This document shows, piece after piece, positions 24,017-35,268 of a DNA stretch of 64,000 nucleotides. Below the pieces are notes generated by a model. The model had not been told where the DNA came from. It saw only the letters and a program-made list of their open reading frames with translations, and did not search any database. Source of the stretch: Ophiosphaerella korrae (Eukaryota; Ascomycota; Dothideomycetes; Pleosporales; Phaeosphaeriaceae). Location: positions 558,001-622,000 of the forward strand of contig JALNQF010000005.1 of assembly GCA_028456385.1 (NCBI GenBank). The letters run 5' to 3'. A program made the position numbers and the translations under genes. The stretch's first letter is position 1. The number at the start of each line of letters is the position of its first letter.

Positions 24017-25369
24017 ATGCCCGCCGCAATACCCTCGCGCAGCCAGAAAAATTCACGAGCGAGCCGCGATAGTGCGCCGCCTGCAAAAAAAACCAAGATC
24101 GCGCCAACCACCACCACAGCCCGCCCGAATGGCCTCAAGGCCCTTGTCAATGGCGCATCATCACACAGGCCCACTGCAAAAATCAATGGCCCAAAAAACG
24201 GGTCCCGAGACCGAGTCGGCGAAGCTACTGCAGTAGTGGGAGGCGGTCCGGCCGGTCATGGTGACGTCGACATGGAGGATGCAGAACAGCAAGTCATCAC
24301 AATCAGCAGCAGCGAGGAGGAAGACAGCGAAGATGCCAGCGATGAGGACCAGCCCGACCAAGACACACAGTCCGGTGCACAAGGCGATCCTGTAGCACCT
24401 GCAGTTAACGGACATGCAGCACCCGACGAGGAACTGGTCGACGCAGAAGAGCTCTCATTTGGCGAGCGTCTGCGCGCCCAAGAACCAGAACCAGCACGGG
24501 AATCGCGCATCGTCGATGTCGAGTCTGCCTTTGCTGGTGCCAACGCCGATTCAAGAGCTCTGACAAACCCATCACAGAGCCACCCCCTCTCCGCACCATC
24601 GGTAAACTCGCTGGGAACGGTCCTCACACAAGCTTTGCGATCAAATGACTCCGAAATGCTGGAATCGTGTTTGCGCAACGTCGACGTTGATGCAATTTAC
24701 GAAACTGTTGAACGGCTGCCGTCACCGCTTGTTGGAACCCTCCTACAAAAGCTTGCTGAGCGCCTACACAAGAAACCTGGAAGGGCCGGTATGCTCATGG
24801 TCTGGGTACAGTGGTCGCTTGCTGCGCACGGTGGTTATCTCGCGAGCCAGCCGCAGCTGGTCAAACAATTGTCAACTCTAAATAAAGTGCTGAAGGAGCG
24901 GGCCAGCGGATTACAGCCCCTCCTCTCCCTCAAAGGCCGTCTGGACATGCTCCAAGCCCAACTTGAGCTAAGAAAACGGAACCAAAGAAGAGCAGCAAAC
25001 GATGACGAAGACGAAGCAGTCATCTACGTTGAAGGTGAAGACGACTACGTATCCTCAGCAGATGGCTCCATCGACGGCTCCGCCCCATCAGGCGCACACA
25101 AGAGACTCCGAGAAGACTTCGAAGACGATGATGAGAGCTCAGTCGACGAAATGCCCACCACAATGGAAGTCAACGAAGACTCAGACGAGGCCAGCGAAGA
25201 CTCCGACAACCTCCTCGACGACGAAGCAGAAGAAACCGACGCCGACACCGGGGACGAAATGTCCGAGCCCATGAGCGACGACCTCGAAGAAGACCTCTCA
25301 AGCGAAGAAGACTCAAAACCAGCCCGGCGCTCCACCGCCGCACGCGCAGGCCTCAAGACCCGCCGTTAA
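24017..25369 (+). CDS. UTP5: Utp5-like small-subunit processome protein (Utp12 domain)
   Basis: 450 residues, single exon. The N-terminus is basic (SRSQKNSRASR, PPAKKTKIAP; a nuclear signal is likely), then an acidic SSSEEEDSEDASDEDQPD stretch (about 97-115). A helical Utp12 domain spans about 195-325: LGTVLTQALRSNDSEMLESCL, LPSPLVGTLLQKLAERLHKKPGRAG, WVQWSLAAHGGYLA, LSLKGRLDMLQAQLELRKRNQ. The C-terminus is a long acidic tail. Utp5 belongs to the t-UTP/UTP-A subcomplex that acts at the start of pre-rRNA transcription and 18S processing in the nucleolus. Yeast Utp5 and WDR43 have N-terminal WD40 repeats; none is visible here, so this could be the short filamentous-fungal form or another Utp12-domain protein. 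The family call is firmer than the symbol. Confidence 0.8.
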   Translation: MPAAIPSRSQKNSRASRDSAPPAKKTKIAPTTTTARPNGLKALVNGASSHRPTAKINGPKNGSRDRVGEATAVVGGGPAGHGDVDMEDAEQQVITISSSEEEDSEDASDEDQPDQDTQSGAQGDPVAPAVNGHAAPDEELVDAEELSFGERLRAQEPEPARESRIVDVESAFAGANADSRALTNPSQSHPLSAPSVNSLGTVLTQALRSNDSEMLESCLRNVDVDAIYETVERLPSPLVGTLLQKLAERLHKKPGRAGMLMVWVQWSLAAHGGYLASQPQLVKQLSTLNKVLKERASGLQPLLSLKGRLDMLQAQLELRKRNQRRAANDDEDEAVIYVEGEDDYVSSADGSIDGSAPSGAHKRLREDFEDDDESSVDEMPTTMEVNEDSDEASEDSDNLLDDEAEETDADTGDEMSEPMSDDLEEDLSSEEDSKPARRSTAARAGLKTRR

Positions 25370-25670
25370 AAGCCCTCTGTTTTCTATATAGCACTACATG
25401 TAGATTTCTATCACAAGTTCGGCCACAAAGCGTCGTAGTGGTGTCTGGCGTTCATCTCACAGTGTGCGGTTTGCATAGCGTGGCTTTAATCAGACTTGTT
25501 TGCGCCCAATACACTGTTTCCTCACACGCCGCACACAATGGCTTCACGTCACTTTATATCATACCCCCCCAATGCGCTTCCCTCGTACTGATTCAAACTC
25601 CCTGACTAATTTTCTGAGCTAACAGTCCCTTTCACGTCTTTCTTCCCGCTATATCTGATAACTGCACACA

Positions 25671-26033
25671 ATGTCGCACCCACATCCTCATATCGTCTAC
25701 GCCTCCCTGCGTGACATCCATGGTAACCCTATTCGTGCTGGTGGCGTGTCGCCGCCGTTGCGTCGCTCCGCATCGGGGCGCTTGATTGGGGCTGGCATGC
25801 GGAACAGTGAAGTGGAAAGGTTGGAGGTGAGTAGAGGTGGTATGAGGGTTGGCGGGCTGGGGGGGAGGGGAAGGAGGTTGCGATGGGGGCATGATGTTGA
25901 TAGTGACCAATCGGATGAGACGGTGGAGGTTGTAGTGAAGAAGGTTCGCTGGGCGAAGCGCGTGCGGTTGTACGAAGATTGGGTAGGGGATGTTTGGATT
26001 CAGGTTGCGAAGGAGGAGGGGATGCGGAAGTGA
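25671..26033 (+). CDS. Small hypothetical protein
   Basis: 120 residues beginning MSHPHPHIVYASLRD. Arg/Gly-rich in the middle (GGMRVGGLGGRGRRLRWG) and Trp/Lys-rich at the end (KKVRWAKRVRLYEDWVGDVWIQVAKEE). No family recognised. The flanking sequence is AT-richer with a plausible promoter side, and the codon pattern looks real, but an ORF of this size in GC-rich DNA could be chance. 302 bp downstream of UTP5, same strand. Confidence 0.45.
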   Translation: MSHPHPHIVYASLRDIHGNPIRAGGVSPPLRRSASGRLIGAGMRNSEVERLEVSRGGMRVGGLGGRGRRLRWGHDVDSDQSDETVEVVVKKVRWAKRVRLYEDWVGDVWIQVAKEEGMRK

Positions 26034-26888
26034 GTTAGAGAAAGAGTGGTAGTTTACTTTTGAATGAACGTAATAATCGAGATATTATGCAGAAAGTGAC
26101 TCATGCCATGTACATACTCTCTTTCTCTCTAGGACAAGGAGGTAGTTCCAGGGTATCATATGGCCAAATAACTCTTTTCAAAGCCAAAATGCTTCTCCAA
26201 GGGAAATGATCCAACAGCGTTCTATAAAACCACCAGCCAAGGGTGAGGAAATTGAGAGGCTGATTTGATCGCGCAATCCACGCAACAGTATTGTGTGCGA
26301 AGCAACACCTGCCTGCCCGGGGTAATGTCACCTACTACGAAGCAAGACACAGGGTAGCGAGACACTTTTGCACTAGAAAATCAAAATCTCACTCTATCGT
26401 AAGAATCTCGTGCTAACAGTCTCGTATATAGTTCTATAGCGGATACTCATTCTAATACTAGCTTGCAACCGAGATCCTCGCGGCGTTGTAGATACTGCCG
26501 ATCGTTTCGTTGGCGCTCTTCAAGCCCTGCCTATCTTTCTACCCCTGCTTCTAGGTTCTTGGAAAGACTAATCGATGTATCGGAAGGTAGAATAGAGATT
26601 TAAGATCATGATGATGACTTCATGTAAGTCTCATAACCATCGGCAGCTTTACAACACCTTTCCGAGAGTTTCTCCGCGCTCTTCAGCACTGGGAGAAATT
26701 AGCCGTATTTTACGATAGGTTCGCAAAGTTATGTAATCGGGATGCACCACAGGTTATTCCCAATTTAGCCCGGAATCTAAAAATAATTGTGGCTCTTTGT
26801 CTCTCGCTCTTGCTAACGTGTCCTAGCTGAGCGTAGCTGCCACGCTCCTCAATCCATCACCATCACTCACTGTAGTACTTCAATAGGT
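26034..26888. other. Intergenic, left flank of Fot1-like element
   Basis: No gene supported. The left terminal inverted repeat of the transposon should lie in this stretch, but I could not pair any sequence here with the element's 3' end. Confidence 0.4.
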
Positions 26889-28631
26889 ATGGATAAAGCA
26901 AGTCGTGCATTAGCAGAAGGTGTTCCTCCGGGTGTTCCCTTTTCTTTCCGCGCTCTCGCAGACCATAGAAATGTTTCTCACTCCACAGCCCATCATCGTT
27001 GGCAAGGCCGACGATCGTTGGAACAGAAGGCCCAAGACCAGCAGTATCTCACTCCCTGGGAGGAGGAAGCGCTTATTAAGTTTATCCTGCAGATGTCTAA
27101 CTTTGGCTACCCTATCCGGATCAAGTTTATACCGTCACTAGCTTACCGACTCACGTTGCAGCGACCTCAGTCTGCCAGACCATGTAAGCTGCCGCATATC
27201 AACTGGACGAGAGCTTTTAGGAAGCGCCATCCGATAATCGAGGCAAGGATGGTTGGAGCGCTAGACTGGAAGCGCCATGAGAAGAACATATACCCCAAGA
27301 TTGCGCAATGGTTTGAGGTAATTAGAGAAGTATTACAGTGCCCAGCAATCCTAGCTGAGAATGTGTATAATATGGACGAGACAGGAGTCATGCTATCTAT
27401 GCTAGGCTCTGTCAAAGTCCTTGTCGGTAAGGATGATAAGCGAAAGTATAGAGGTGCACGAGTCAAGCATACGACTATAACCGCTATTGAATGCATTAGT
27501 GGAGACGGTGGGTATCTGAATCCTATGATCATCTGGCCGGCCACCACCCACCAGAGTAACTAGACTACGTTTCCTACCCCTGGATGGCAGTATGCGTGCT
27601 CTGAATCTAGATATACTAATTCCTACATCAGCTTAGAATAGCTCAAGCGCATCTTTGATCCAGAAACTAAAGACCGAGCCAAGGGTAGGCCTCGAGTATT
27701 GATCTGCGATGGCTTCGGGACCCATGAAACTCTCGAGGTACTCGAATTTTGCCTTGAAAATAACATCATCTTATGCCGTCTCCCATCCCATACCTCTCAC
27801 AAGCTCCAGCCTTGCGACGTTGCCCTGTTTGCTGCACTTAAGGCAGCCTATCGCGATGAAGTTGAACGGCTAGAGCGAGGTGGTGTTAATACGATTGGTA
27901 AAGAGCATTTTACCTCACTATATAGCCGTGCAAGAAGCAAGGCATTCACCCAAAGAAACATCAGGTCTGGGTTCTCTGCGTGTGGGTTGTTTCCATTCAA
28001 CCCAGATAGAGTACTCTGAAGTATGCCAAAGCCTCCTCCGGAACTAACCCTCGTCGACACGAATGAGGTAGATGTCACGTCAAATCCTCAAGACACTGTT
28101 CGATCACCTCTTACACCGGTGACGCCAGTGACAACGCAGGGGCTAGCATCGCTGCAGAATATCACAATTAAGCAAGCCACCGAATGCTTTGACCAGAGGA
28201 CCATATCTAGCCTCCAAAAGAATATCCAGAAGATATCAAAGGCTGCTCATTTAGCACTCTCTAAAGGCATCCTTCAGCGGGACCAGATCGGATTCCTGAC
28301 GAAGAATAACGACGAGTCTAAGGTCCGACGATCGGCTAAAGGACACATACTTGGAAGAAGGGCAGAAAAGGGGGAAGGAGCGGTCATGGGTTGGAACGAG
28401 CTTGAAGCAGCGCGAGCAAAGCGCGCTGAGCAAGAGGCAGCTACCGCAGCTAGATCCACCGGAAAATGTGGAAGAAAACGTAAAGGTACAGGCGGACGAG
28501 AGCCTCAGGCTAATGTAGCGAAACAGGGTGGAGTACAGGATGAAATCCAGGTTGAAGATCAGGTTGCGTCAGCATGGAGAGCTCCGGAAGCACCTATGGT
28601 TCATAATAAGGGTTTAGCGTACGGTCGCTAG
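26889..28631 (+). pseudogene. Fot1/pogo-type (Tc1/mariner superfamily) DDE transposase with three in-frame stops
   Basis: One continuous frame from the ATG at 26889 to the TAG at 28629-28631, broken only by TAG at about 27561, TAG at about 27640 and TGA at about 28018. The N-terminus is a CENP-B/psq-type helix-turn-helix (SFRALADHRNVSHSTAHHRW; then WEEEALIKFILQM). The DDE catalytic part has YNMDETGVML, LICDGFGTHE and HKLQPCDVALFAALK (third Asp). The C-terminus has a basic region (GRKRKGTGGR). In the family the two TAGs correspond to Trp codons and the TGA to an Arg codon, so each lesion is a single C-to-T type transition, as RIP makes. Otherwise it looks young. It lies next to the inverted repeat at 28628-28725. 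Confidence 0.9.
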
Positions 28632-28725
28632 CGAAATCGGCTTCACCCTTAACGCGGCAGCAACACAGTTCTAGCCCACCGTAAGCGAAAGCCTGGGGCT
28701 CCCCACCTTACGTATCTGGTTTGGC
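28628..28725 (+). repeat. 98-bp inverted repeat, left copy
   Basis: Begins CTAGCGAAATCGGCTTCAC and ends CTGGTTTGGC. It is inverted relative to 32390-32487 with the same length and about six mismatches by eye. It overlaps the last bases of the Fot1-like transposase gene, so it is probably the 3' terminal part of that transposon. Confidence 0.85.
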
Positions 28726-28842
28726 ACACTTTGCACAGGCGACTATCCTCCCTAATAGCGGTAGCAACTACAAGTACCATCTCACATAGGTTGTGCCTTA
28801 CAATGATTGCTAAACGAACTGCTGTACTTTGACTATGCTGTT

Positions 28843-29046
28843 TTATGCTACATCTGCCCTACCACTTTTAGAGGTAATCTGCTCGCTAAGTTCCATAGCT
28901 TCTAACTGCCATGTTGTGAGGGCTTCACGAGATGACTTGGTATGAGGATGTTGAGGGCCCAAGACTACTGACCACAGCTTGCAGCAGTCCTCTATTAGCA
29001 AAATTACTTTATTTATAAGTCCGTGGCCCTTTAGCTCCCTAGACAT
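28843..29046 (-). pseudogene. C-terminal TPR remnant of an NLR-type protein
   Basis: A 67-codon frame. EDCCKLWSVVLGPQHPHTKSS followed by REALTTWQLE matches the last TPR-like unit of many fungal NB-ARC/NACHT or patatin TPR proteins (pattern LxxxVLGxxHPxTxxSxxxLxxW). It is 37 bp downstream of the NACHT gene's stop on the same strand but out of its reading. It may be a lost C-terminal exon of that gene or a piece of another NLR. Confidence 0.5.
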
Positions 29047-29082
29047 TGTTCTAAGTGTGGCTGTTATGTAGTAATGAACGAT

Positions 29083-31984
29083 CTACATGACAGCACACAA
29101 TCCCCTTTTGCTCTTTGCCGACGTTCCTATCCCTTCCATTTTATCAAGTAGGTTGATCAAAGCACCCGCATCCTCTGGGAATACTTGCTGCAGCACATCA
29201 TCCGCCCTAAGATGTCTCCCCAGGCCTTCAATCTCTCTTTCAAGTTTCTGGTACTTCCGGTCGGCACCATAATAAATCATCAGTTCGCAAGCCTCATAGG
29301 CATTCTTTAGCAATCTGCGCCGCTTCTGCGAAGATGGGTCAAGAAATTTAGTCATATCCCAGGAATCTTGAACCATAGTCGTTTTTGGAGCATCGATCTG
29401 GAGCTGAAGGAGAAAATCTGCCCAAACAGACCGGTTATCCGTTGGTAAGTCTCTGGACAAATCTTCGACGAAATGCTGCATCTCTCTGTCGCCTTCCGCC
29501 GCCTCTTTTGGTAACAGGTCGTTTACTTGGGTTAGTTTAGCGTTTGGATTTGCGTCGTTTTTGAGGAGGCATTCAAGCATGGATAACCCGATCTGATCCG
29601 TCATAGAAAGTTCGAAAGTATCATCATTCTCCACCGCATATTCACCTCTCAACGCCTGTCGTAGTAATTTCGCAACATCCCTGTCGTCACCATCTTGGCG
29701 TAAAATTTTGATTTTCTCTAGAACGTACAGTTCGAGATCAAACCGCACGGCGATATCCAAAAGCGATAGGCACTCGTCATCTCCAGCGAGCCGAGACCAA
29801 GCCGAAAACCAAATCTTCATATTCATATCATCCAAAACACCAATCTCCAAGTACTCTGACTGCCTCTCAACCTCTCTCGCGTAATGTAGAGTTCCTGCAA
29901 TCAAGTCCTTGCGCATGCAAACGCTTTCCATAGTTCTCGATACCGCCAGAGGGTGCGCCCTGAACATTGCCCAGTATGCCTTGCACAAAGCCGAACTTGG
30001 ATTGAAATGTGCACCGGACCGGTTAATTAACTGGCTGTTCATTTCACTAGTCCGTAAAAAGTCCATAACAGTCCGGTGGAGAAACCCCACTTTCACTCCA
30101 GAAAAATCGGTCTCGTCAGGGTGGACGGAAATGAATAAGAGATCCCTGCAACTTGCATTTAGTCGCCGCCGTTGCTGATCAACTATTGTGGCAATCTTCT
30201 CCGACAACAATGGAGTGATGCGATCGCCGAGTGTGAAGGTAGAATCTGCTTGTTCCCTGCTTATGAAGTGAAAGGTAACAACTGGTAGTGTATGTAGTGA
30301 AGCAAGCATCACTCTAAACACTTGGGCTGTTTGACACTGGTAAATTGGTTCGATGTTTTGCAACATGAGGTCAAAGTACTTCTCTAACTCCGTAGGTAGT
30401 TCCTCAAGCCGTCGATAAAGATCTGTCATTGTGTCGCTGTTGACAAGACCTCGAAGGAGCGACCGAACGACCAAGTATACCCACAGGAAGACACCATGTG
30501 CTCTCTCTTGGATTTGCTGAGCCAAGGTATCAGCACCTTCTTGATCTCGCATTCTCAGCTTGAGGAATCGTGCGTTATCTTCGAGATTGTCCCTGATATA
30601 GAGCCGAATATCGTTTTTGGTAAGTTCCTGGACGCGTAAGGTCCATATTGAGTTACCAAAGGCGTCGATGAAGTCTTGCCAAGGACGACTAGAGAGACAG
30701 AGCTTAAGGTGAGATGATCGCGACAACAGATGGAAAAGTTCGGCAATCTTCTGATGATCTCCGTCATACTCATCTAGTCCATCAACGAAGAGGCATATCT
30801 TTATCTTTTCCGTGCGTTCAGGAGAAAGAGCCAGCTGCTTAAAGACTGCTAACAACTCAGATCCAGTCCAACTTTCTTCACTGGCAAACGACCTATCTGT
30901 CCACCGTTTCGGCGCCACTTGAGGTATTATCTCCGGGTATTGTGAGAGAATCTGGAAGAGTAACGTACGGAGGAGACCAACTAGTGACTTCTGCACAGGA
31001 TTTCCAGCGCTCCAAAAGTAGTGAGTTGCTATGATGAGGTTATTGCCTTGAGCCCATTGGAGAAGTAGCCGGTACGTCTCATGATGGCTTTGAATGAATT
31101 TCATTAGCGTTGACTTTCCCGACCCAGCTTTGCCAGTAATCCAGTATATACGATCAGATGCATTGGAGGACTGCAGCCATGGTGTGAAGTTGGCGCTGCT
31201 AGAGGGATCAAAAATCCATTCGAATGTTTGTCGATGCGCATCTTGAATGTCTGAATGCCGCTCCTTGATTTGTTTGAAATGCAGACTCTTCAGTATCCTC
31301 ACCACCTTATTACTTGCTTCAGCTTTCTCGGTAAAGTGACGTAACAAATCCGCAAAGTCGCTGAATACATTGGTGTCTCTGTCCTGCCAGTCTCTGTGAT
31401 CAAGCATACGTTTAAGGTCCGCAGCCATTTTATCGAGTTGTAGTCTATTTTCATGCTGGAATGTTCTGGTCAATGCCGTCAAATCTTTGACAGAAACGGT
31501 GATTTCATCTGTATGCACGCTACAGAACATCAGATATCGAAAAAGCTGCACAGCAAAGGTGGTGTTACCTAAGGAGGATCGTGAGATGAGAACAGATAGC
31601 ATCGCGCATTTTCTCTAGCCGACGTTCGATGTCTCTAATTCGCGCCCTCTTGTGCATCATCTTCAAGGATTTCAAACTGGCTTGCAGCAACGGGTTTTTT
31701 TGTTTGTCGGGCTTAAGATCGTCAAGAAGCGCCATCATCTCCTCAGAGAGTTTAGAGCATGCTTGTACCAACACTTTTAGTTTGTCATCCGTCGGAACGT
31801 CGGAGCGGTCACTTAGTTTCCTAATAGATGCTTGAAGCATGCTTGTTTTCTTCTCGATGTCCAAATTCTCCACTAGTGACCCCGATTTGTAAAGGTCGTG
31901 GGCAAATGAGATGAATTTTCCACCGGCATCCAGAAATTGAACAACATTACTAGCGAGTCCCACGAGTGCTAAAGCTTCTGCCAT
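29083..31984 (-). CDS. NACHT-domain STAND NTPase (fungal NLR-like)
   Basis: Two exons, 31569-31984 and 29083-31519, joined by a 49-bp GT..AG intron; the product is 950 residues. The N-terminus (MAEALALVGLASNVVQFLDAG, helical to about residue 200) resembles the SesA/HeLo-like N-terminal signalling regions of fungal STAND proteins. The NACHT domain has Walker A GKAGSGKST (268-276), Walker B ICLFVDGLDEYDGD (D385 to E389) and LCLSSRPW. A helical region follows without recognisable ANK, WD40 or TPR repeats. The protein ends KSKRGLCAVM, a basic stretch plus a CaaX-like motif that could be farnesylated. Such NTPases act as ligand-triggered switches in heterokaryon incompatibility and cell death; the ligand here is unknown. 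It sits between 98-bp inverted repeats, next to a Fot1-like transposon. No lesions. Confidence 0.88.
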
Positions 31985-32389
31985 GGCAACGCAAAATGCG
32001 TATTATTCGAAGAAACTTCTGCGCTAACATAATTGTATAAGTCTAAAATCAATGGGATTTCATGGCAGTGAAGCACCCACCTTGATTTATCTGCGTCATA
32101 ATGAAATGCATCAGATATCACACTGAAGCGTATCGACTCTTTGGAGCTTTTTGACAACCCCTCTTAACATTGATACTTCTCAGCTAGTGATATCAACACT
32201 ATTGCACCAAGCATCTGATAATTTGGAAGCTCAAAATCAAAAACGTCAAGGCGAAGGGTTGCCTGATGACAACGTGCACTGCTTGGTGTAAAAGGAGACG
32301 CAGAGTGTGGGCTGAACCTTGGTGATGCCCACTACAGCCTGATGGCCCAAGCATGAGGCGGTGGCTTAGAATGAGGCAGTGTGGAATGC

Positions 32390-32487
32390 GCCAAACCAGA
32401 TACGTAAGGTGGGGAGCCTCAGGCTTTCGCTTACGGTGGGGTAGAACTGTGTTGCAGCTGCGTTGGGGGTGAAGCCGATTTCGCTAG
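32390..32487 (-). repeat. 98-bp inverted repeat, right copy
   Basis: Reverse complement of 28628-28725 with about six differences. It lies upstream of the NACHT gene's start. No transposase is attached to this copy. Confidence 0.85.
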
Positions 32488-33047
32488 AGACTGTAACATT
32501 CGTCTTAATAGACTCGATCTTGGTTGATAACGAGGGCCTACTTATTTCTCATGACTGTCAGCTGGTCTGGACTTCTATTCTGAGATGACGCTCACCCTGA
32601 TGATGCACAGCCACCTCTGCTGACAATGATCTACTGCTAAGATTATTAGATAATCAGTAATAAGGGCACACCTTCCGCCCGGGTCACGTTTCTCTTGTCC
32701 GGCTAAAGTTTCAGGTACCGACCAGGGTGGCAACGTCGCATAATCCTGCTTTCTCCGGCAGCCATACGGGCGGTAAGAGCTATTGAACGTAGGAGCAGGA
32801 TTTGTTATAAGGTATTGAACAGATCTATCGGATCTGAAGCTGCAATTAGATGTATCATGTTGTTGCATACTGGGGAGTCTTCAACAACCAAATAGGATGC
32901 CCTCGTCGAAGAGCCGTAAAGTATACTGTAGGACTGGTAATTTTTGGTGCCGAAGCACGCGACTTATTCTTGAGGAGCCCTTTTACATTATCACTGCCAG
33001 TAAGTTTAAGTAATAGACGTTGCTGCATTATGTATGTGACTTGAGTT
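32488..33047. other. Intergenic, no supported gene
   Basis: Short frames only. I see no recognisable coding sequence between the right inverted repeat and the end of the next gene. Confidence 0.4.
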
Positions 33048-35268
33048 CTAAGTACCTGTAATCTGTCTCGCTTCGGTGTGTCTCGCTTCGCAATAGGTGA
33101 CGTTAGCAATCATTTGATGCCCGATTATGCTTCCCACGGCCAGCCAGTGAGCATGGCGATTGCCTTTTACTAGCAAAATACATATTCGGTCATCAAGATC
33201 TGCATAACCAATCGATCCATACCTATCAACGTCACCGTACCTCCAGTTAAAGCCTTTGACGGTGACAGCGTCCAGTCCCAATTTTACCTCGTCAGGCTCT
33301 TTCTCGCCTGGGTCCTCCTCCATGTGCTCACAAGGGTCGGTTTGCATAGTCCCCCAAAGCGCGCGATGCAAATGCCGATAGCCGAAGTGAAGAGAAAAGT
33401 TAGTATTATTCGTTCCGGCTTGGCCAAGGTTCTCACTGATGTCATATCGACAAGTGCACCAAAACTCGTGGGTCCTACTGCTGAAGTATTCTGTCGGTGT
33501 CGCGATCTTATACACACACCGCGGTACAAATTTCCCTCTATCGTCCACTATAGAGTTTGGAGGCTGCTCGTCGACGATTGGTAGTGCATCTAAGATACGG
33601 TATTTTCTTTCGTTAGTCTTCACGTTGAAAGGAACGCCTCTCTTTATGCTCAATACACCCAAATCAAGCACAGATGGATCAAAGTCTCCGAAATTTGCAA
33701 AGAACACACTCCACCCATAATCACTAAACAGATGTGTTTTTGAATGTGTGTCTTCCGGATGATCTTGGAAGCGAATACCCATTAGTAGCTTACAGACTTG
33801 ATTGAACCAATCATCTTCGACAATTCTGAAGATGCTTTTCCAATCCCAGTCGTGGAAAGCCTTGTAAAGAGGGTCTTGAAACAAAACGGAATGAAAGCCG
33901 TATACTAGAGGCAATGTGGCACAAGATTCTAGGTCGGAAACATGGCTGAATGACAATATTAGAAGCGAACATGGAAGAATCAACTGGGATAAGCCAAAGT
34001 TGTTGGTTTCCTTCTGCTTATTGAGAAGATCGCGCATCGACGTGGGCATCCTGTCCATCCAGGTTTCCCGATCATCGTCCATGCATTTGTCGACCCAACG
34101 GTTGATCACATCCTCGCCAATGTGTATACCGCGGAATAGCATTTTAGTTGCGTCCAAGATACGCCATCGTTCAATGACTTCCGGAAAATGGGTTTCGAAT
34201 AGAACAGAAGTTGCCATGCTGACTCGATGAGGCAGCCGGAACATCGCAAGACTCATTCGGATAGCCAGCGCACATGTGAAAGAAACGAGATCGGAGTACC
34301 CTTGTGAATCGTCGCTGACCAGTATTGAGGTATTGAATTGCCGACGTAGGAATGTGGTTCCATAGCCTTCGAGAGGTATGCGCTCTTGCGCGGTGATTCG
34401 AGTTAGGGTTTCATCCATTCCAGGACGCAGGATCACTGCCATGCTCTTGTCAAGAAGAGATACAGAGTCTGGGCTCTCATCGTTAGTAGGCGGCGACCAA
34501 GAAATCCGTCAGGGCATCCTTGAATGGTGACTGTAAGTCCGAGGATGAAGTGGGCCCACATCACCAGTGGTATCAATCCGCTGCAATTCTCTACCTGCAT
34601 TATGCGATCTTCTGGTAAACTCTGCAATATGTACAAGTAGTCCATGGATGCTAAAAGTAGACTGGACGGAAGTGTCCTCCACATTGATGCGCCAGAGAGA
34701 GGACTTTCGTCGATGCTGCCCAAAGATTTAGGCAGCTTCGCTTCAACTAGGCCGACATACAGTGCCCATGGGAACAGGCTCGTTTCAGCACATACGGCCA
34801 TCAAGGTTCCGTGAATACCTTCGTAATTGGCATCCGGGTTGGATTGGGGGAGATTCATGGCGAATCGTTGATTCATACACTCTACAAGCGCATTTGCCAG
34901 CGACGTACGCTCGTGAAACCAGCTTAAAAACGATAGTTGAATAACCGTCGACATATAGTAGTTGTCTTTTAGAGCACGTTGAAGTGTTGGCCCAGGTTGC
35001 GAGTTGAGCATCATGGTGGTTGCAGCGTGTGGAGAGGAATCAAAGACCCTGTTTTGACGGCATCCTTGAAATGCATTTGGAGCTTTGAATCGATTTTTCC
35101 TCTACCGAATATAGTTGCTAGATCTTCTTCGACGAGCAGATCTGAGCCCGATTTTCGAAGGTCGCGGGCGGTTTTGTAGACCGAGAGTGCTGCTGAAGAT
35201 ATTGCTTGTTTCACGGGCAGAATGTTGGTGAGCTCTATGGATAGCTGCGCTGCGAATGGGAGAGGCAT
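33048..35268 (-). CDS. Unrecognised fungal protein in three frame segments
   Basis: Three open segments on one strand overlap end to end: 35011-35268 (85 codons, start MPLPFAAQLSIELT), 34433-35014 (193) and 33048-34442 (464). Together they would give about 740 residues. Segment 2 has NYYMSTVIQLSFLSWFHERTSLANALVECM; segment 3 has DETLTRITAQERIPLEGYGTTFLRRQ and ends with a domain containing WCTCRYD and HRHLHRALWG-like text. Codon use looks coding throughout. No family recognised. Both frame changes could be small introns (a GT at about 35053 and an AG at about 34930 would work for the first), but I could not find a convincing intron at the second, about 34440, so a frameshift (pseudogene) is possible. 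Confidence 0.5.

Noticed and set aside
26034..26888. Left terminal inverted repeat of the Fot1-like element
   Set aside because: Looked for a match to the 28628-28725 end on both strands; only a short CACTTTTGCAC similarity in direct orientation, which is not enough.
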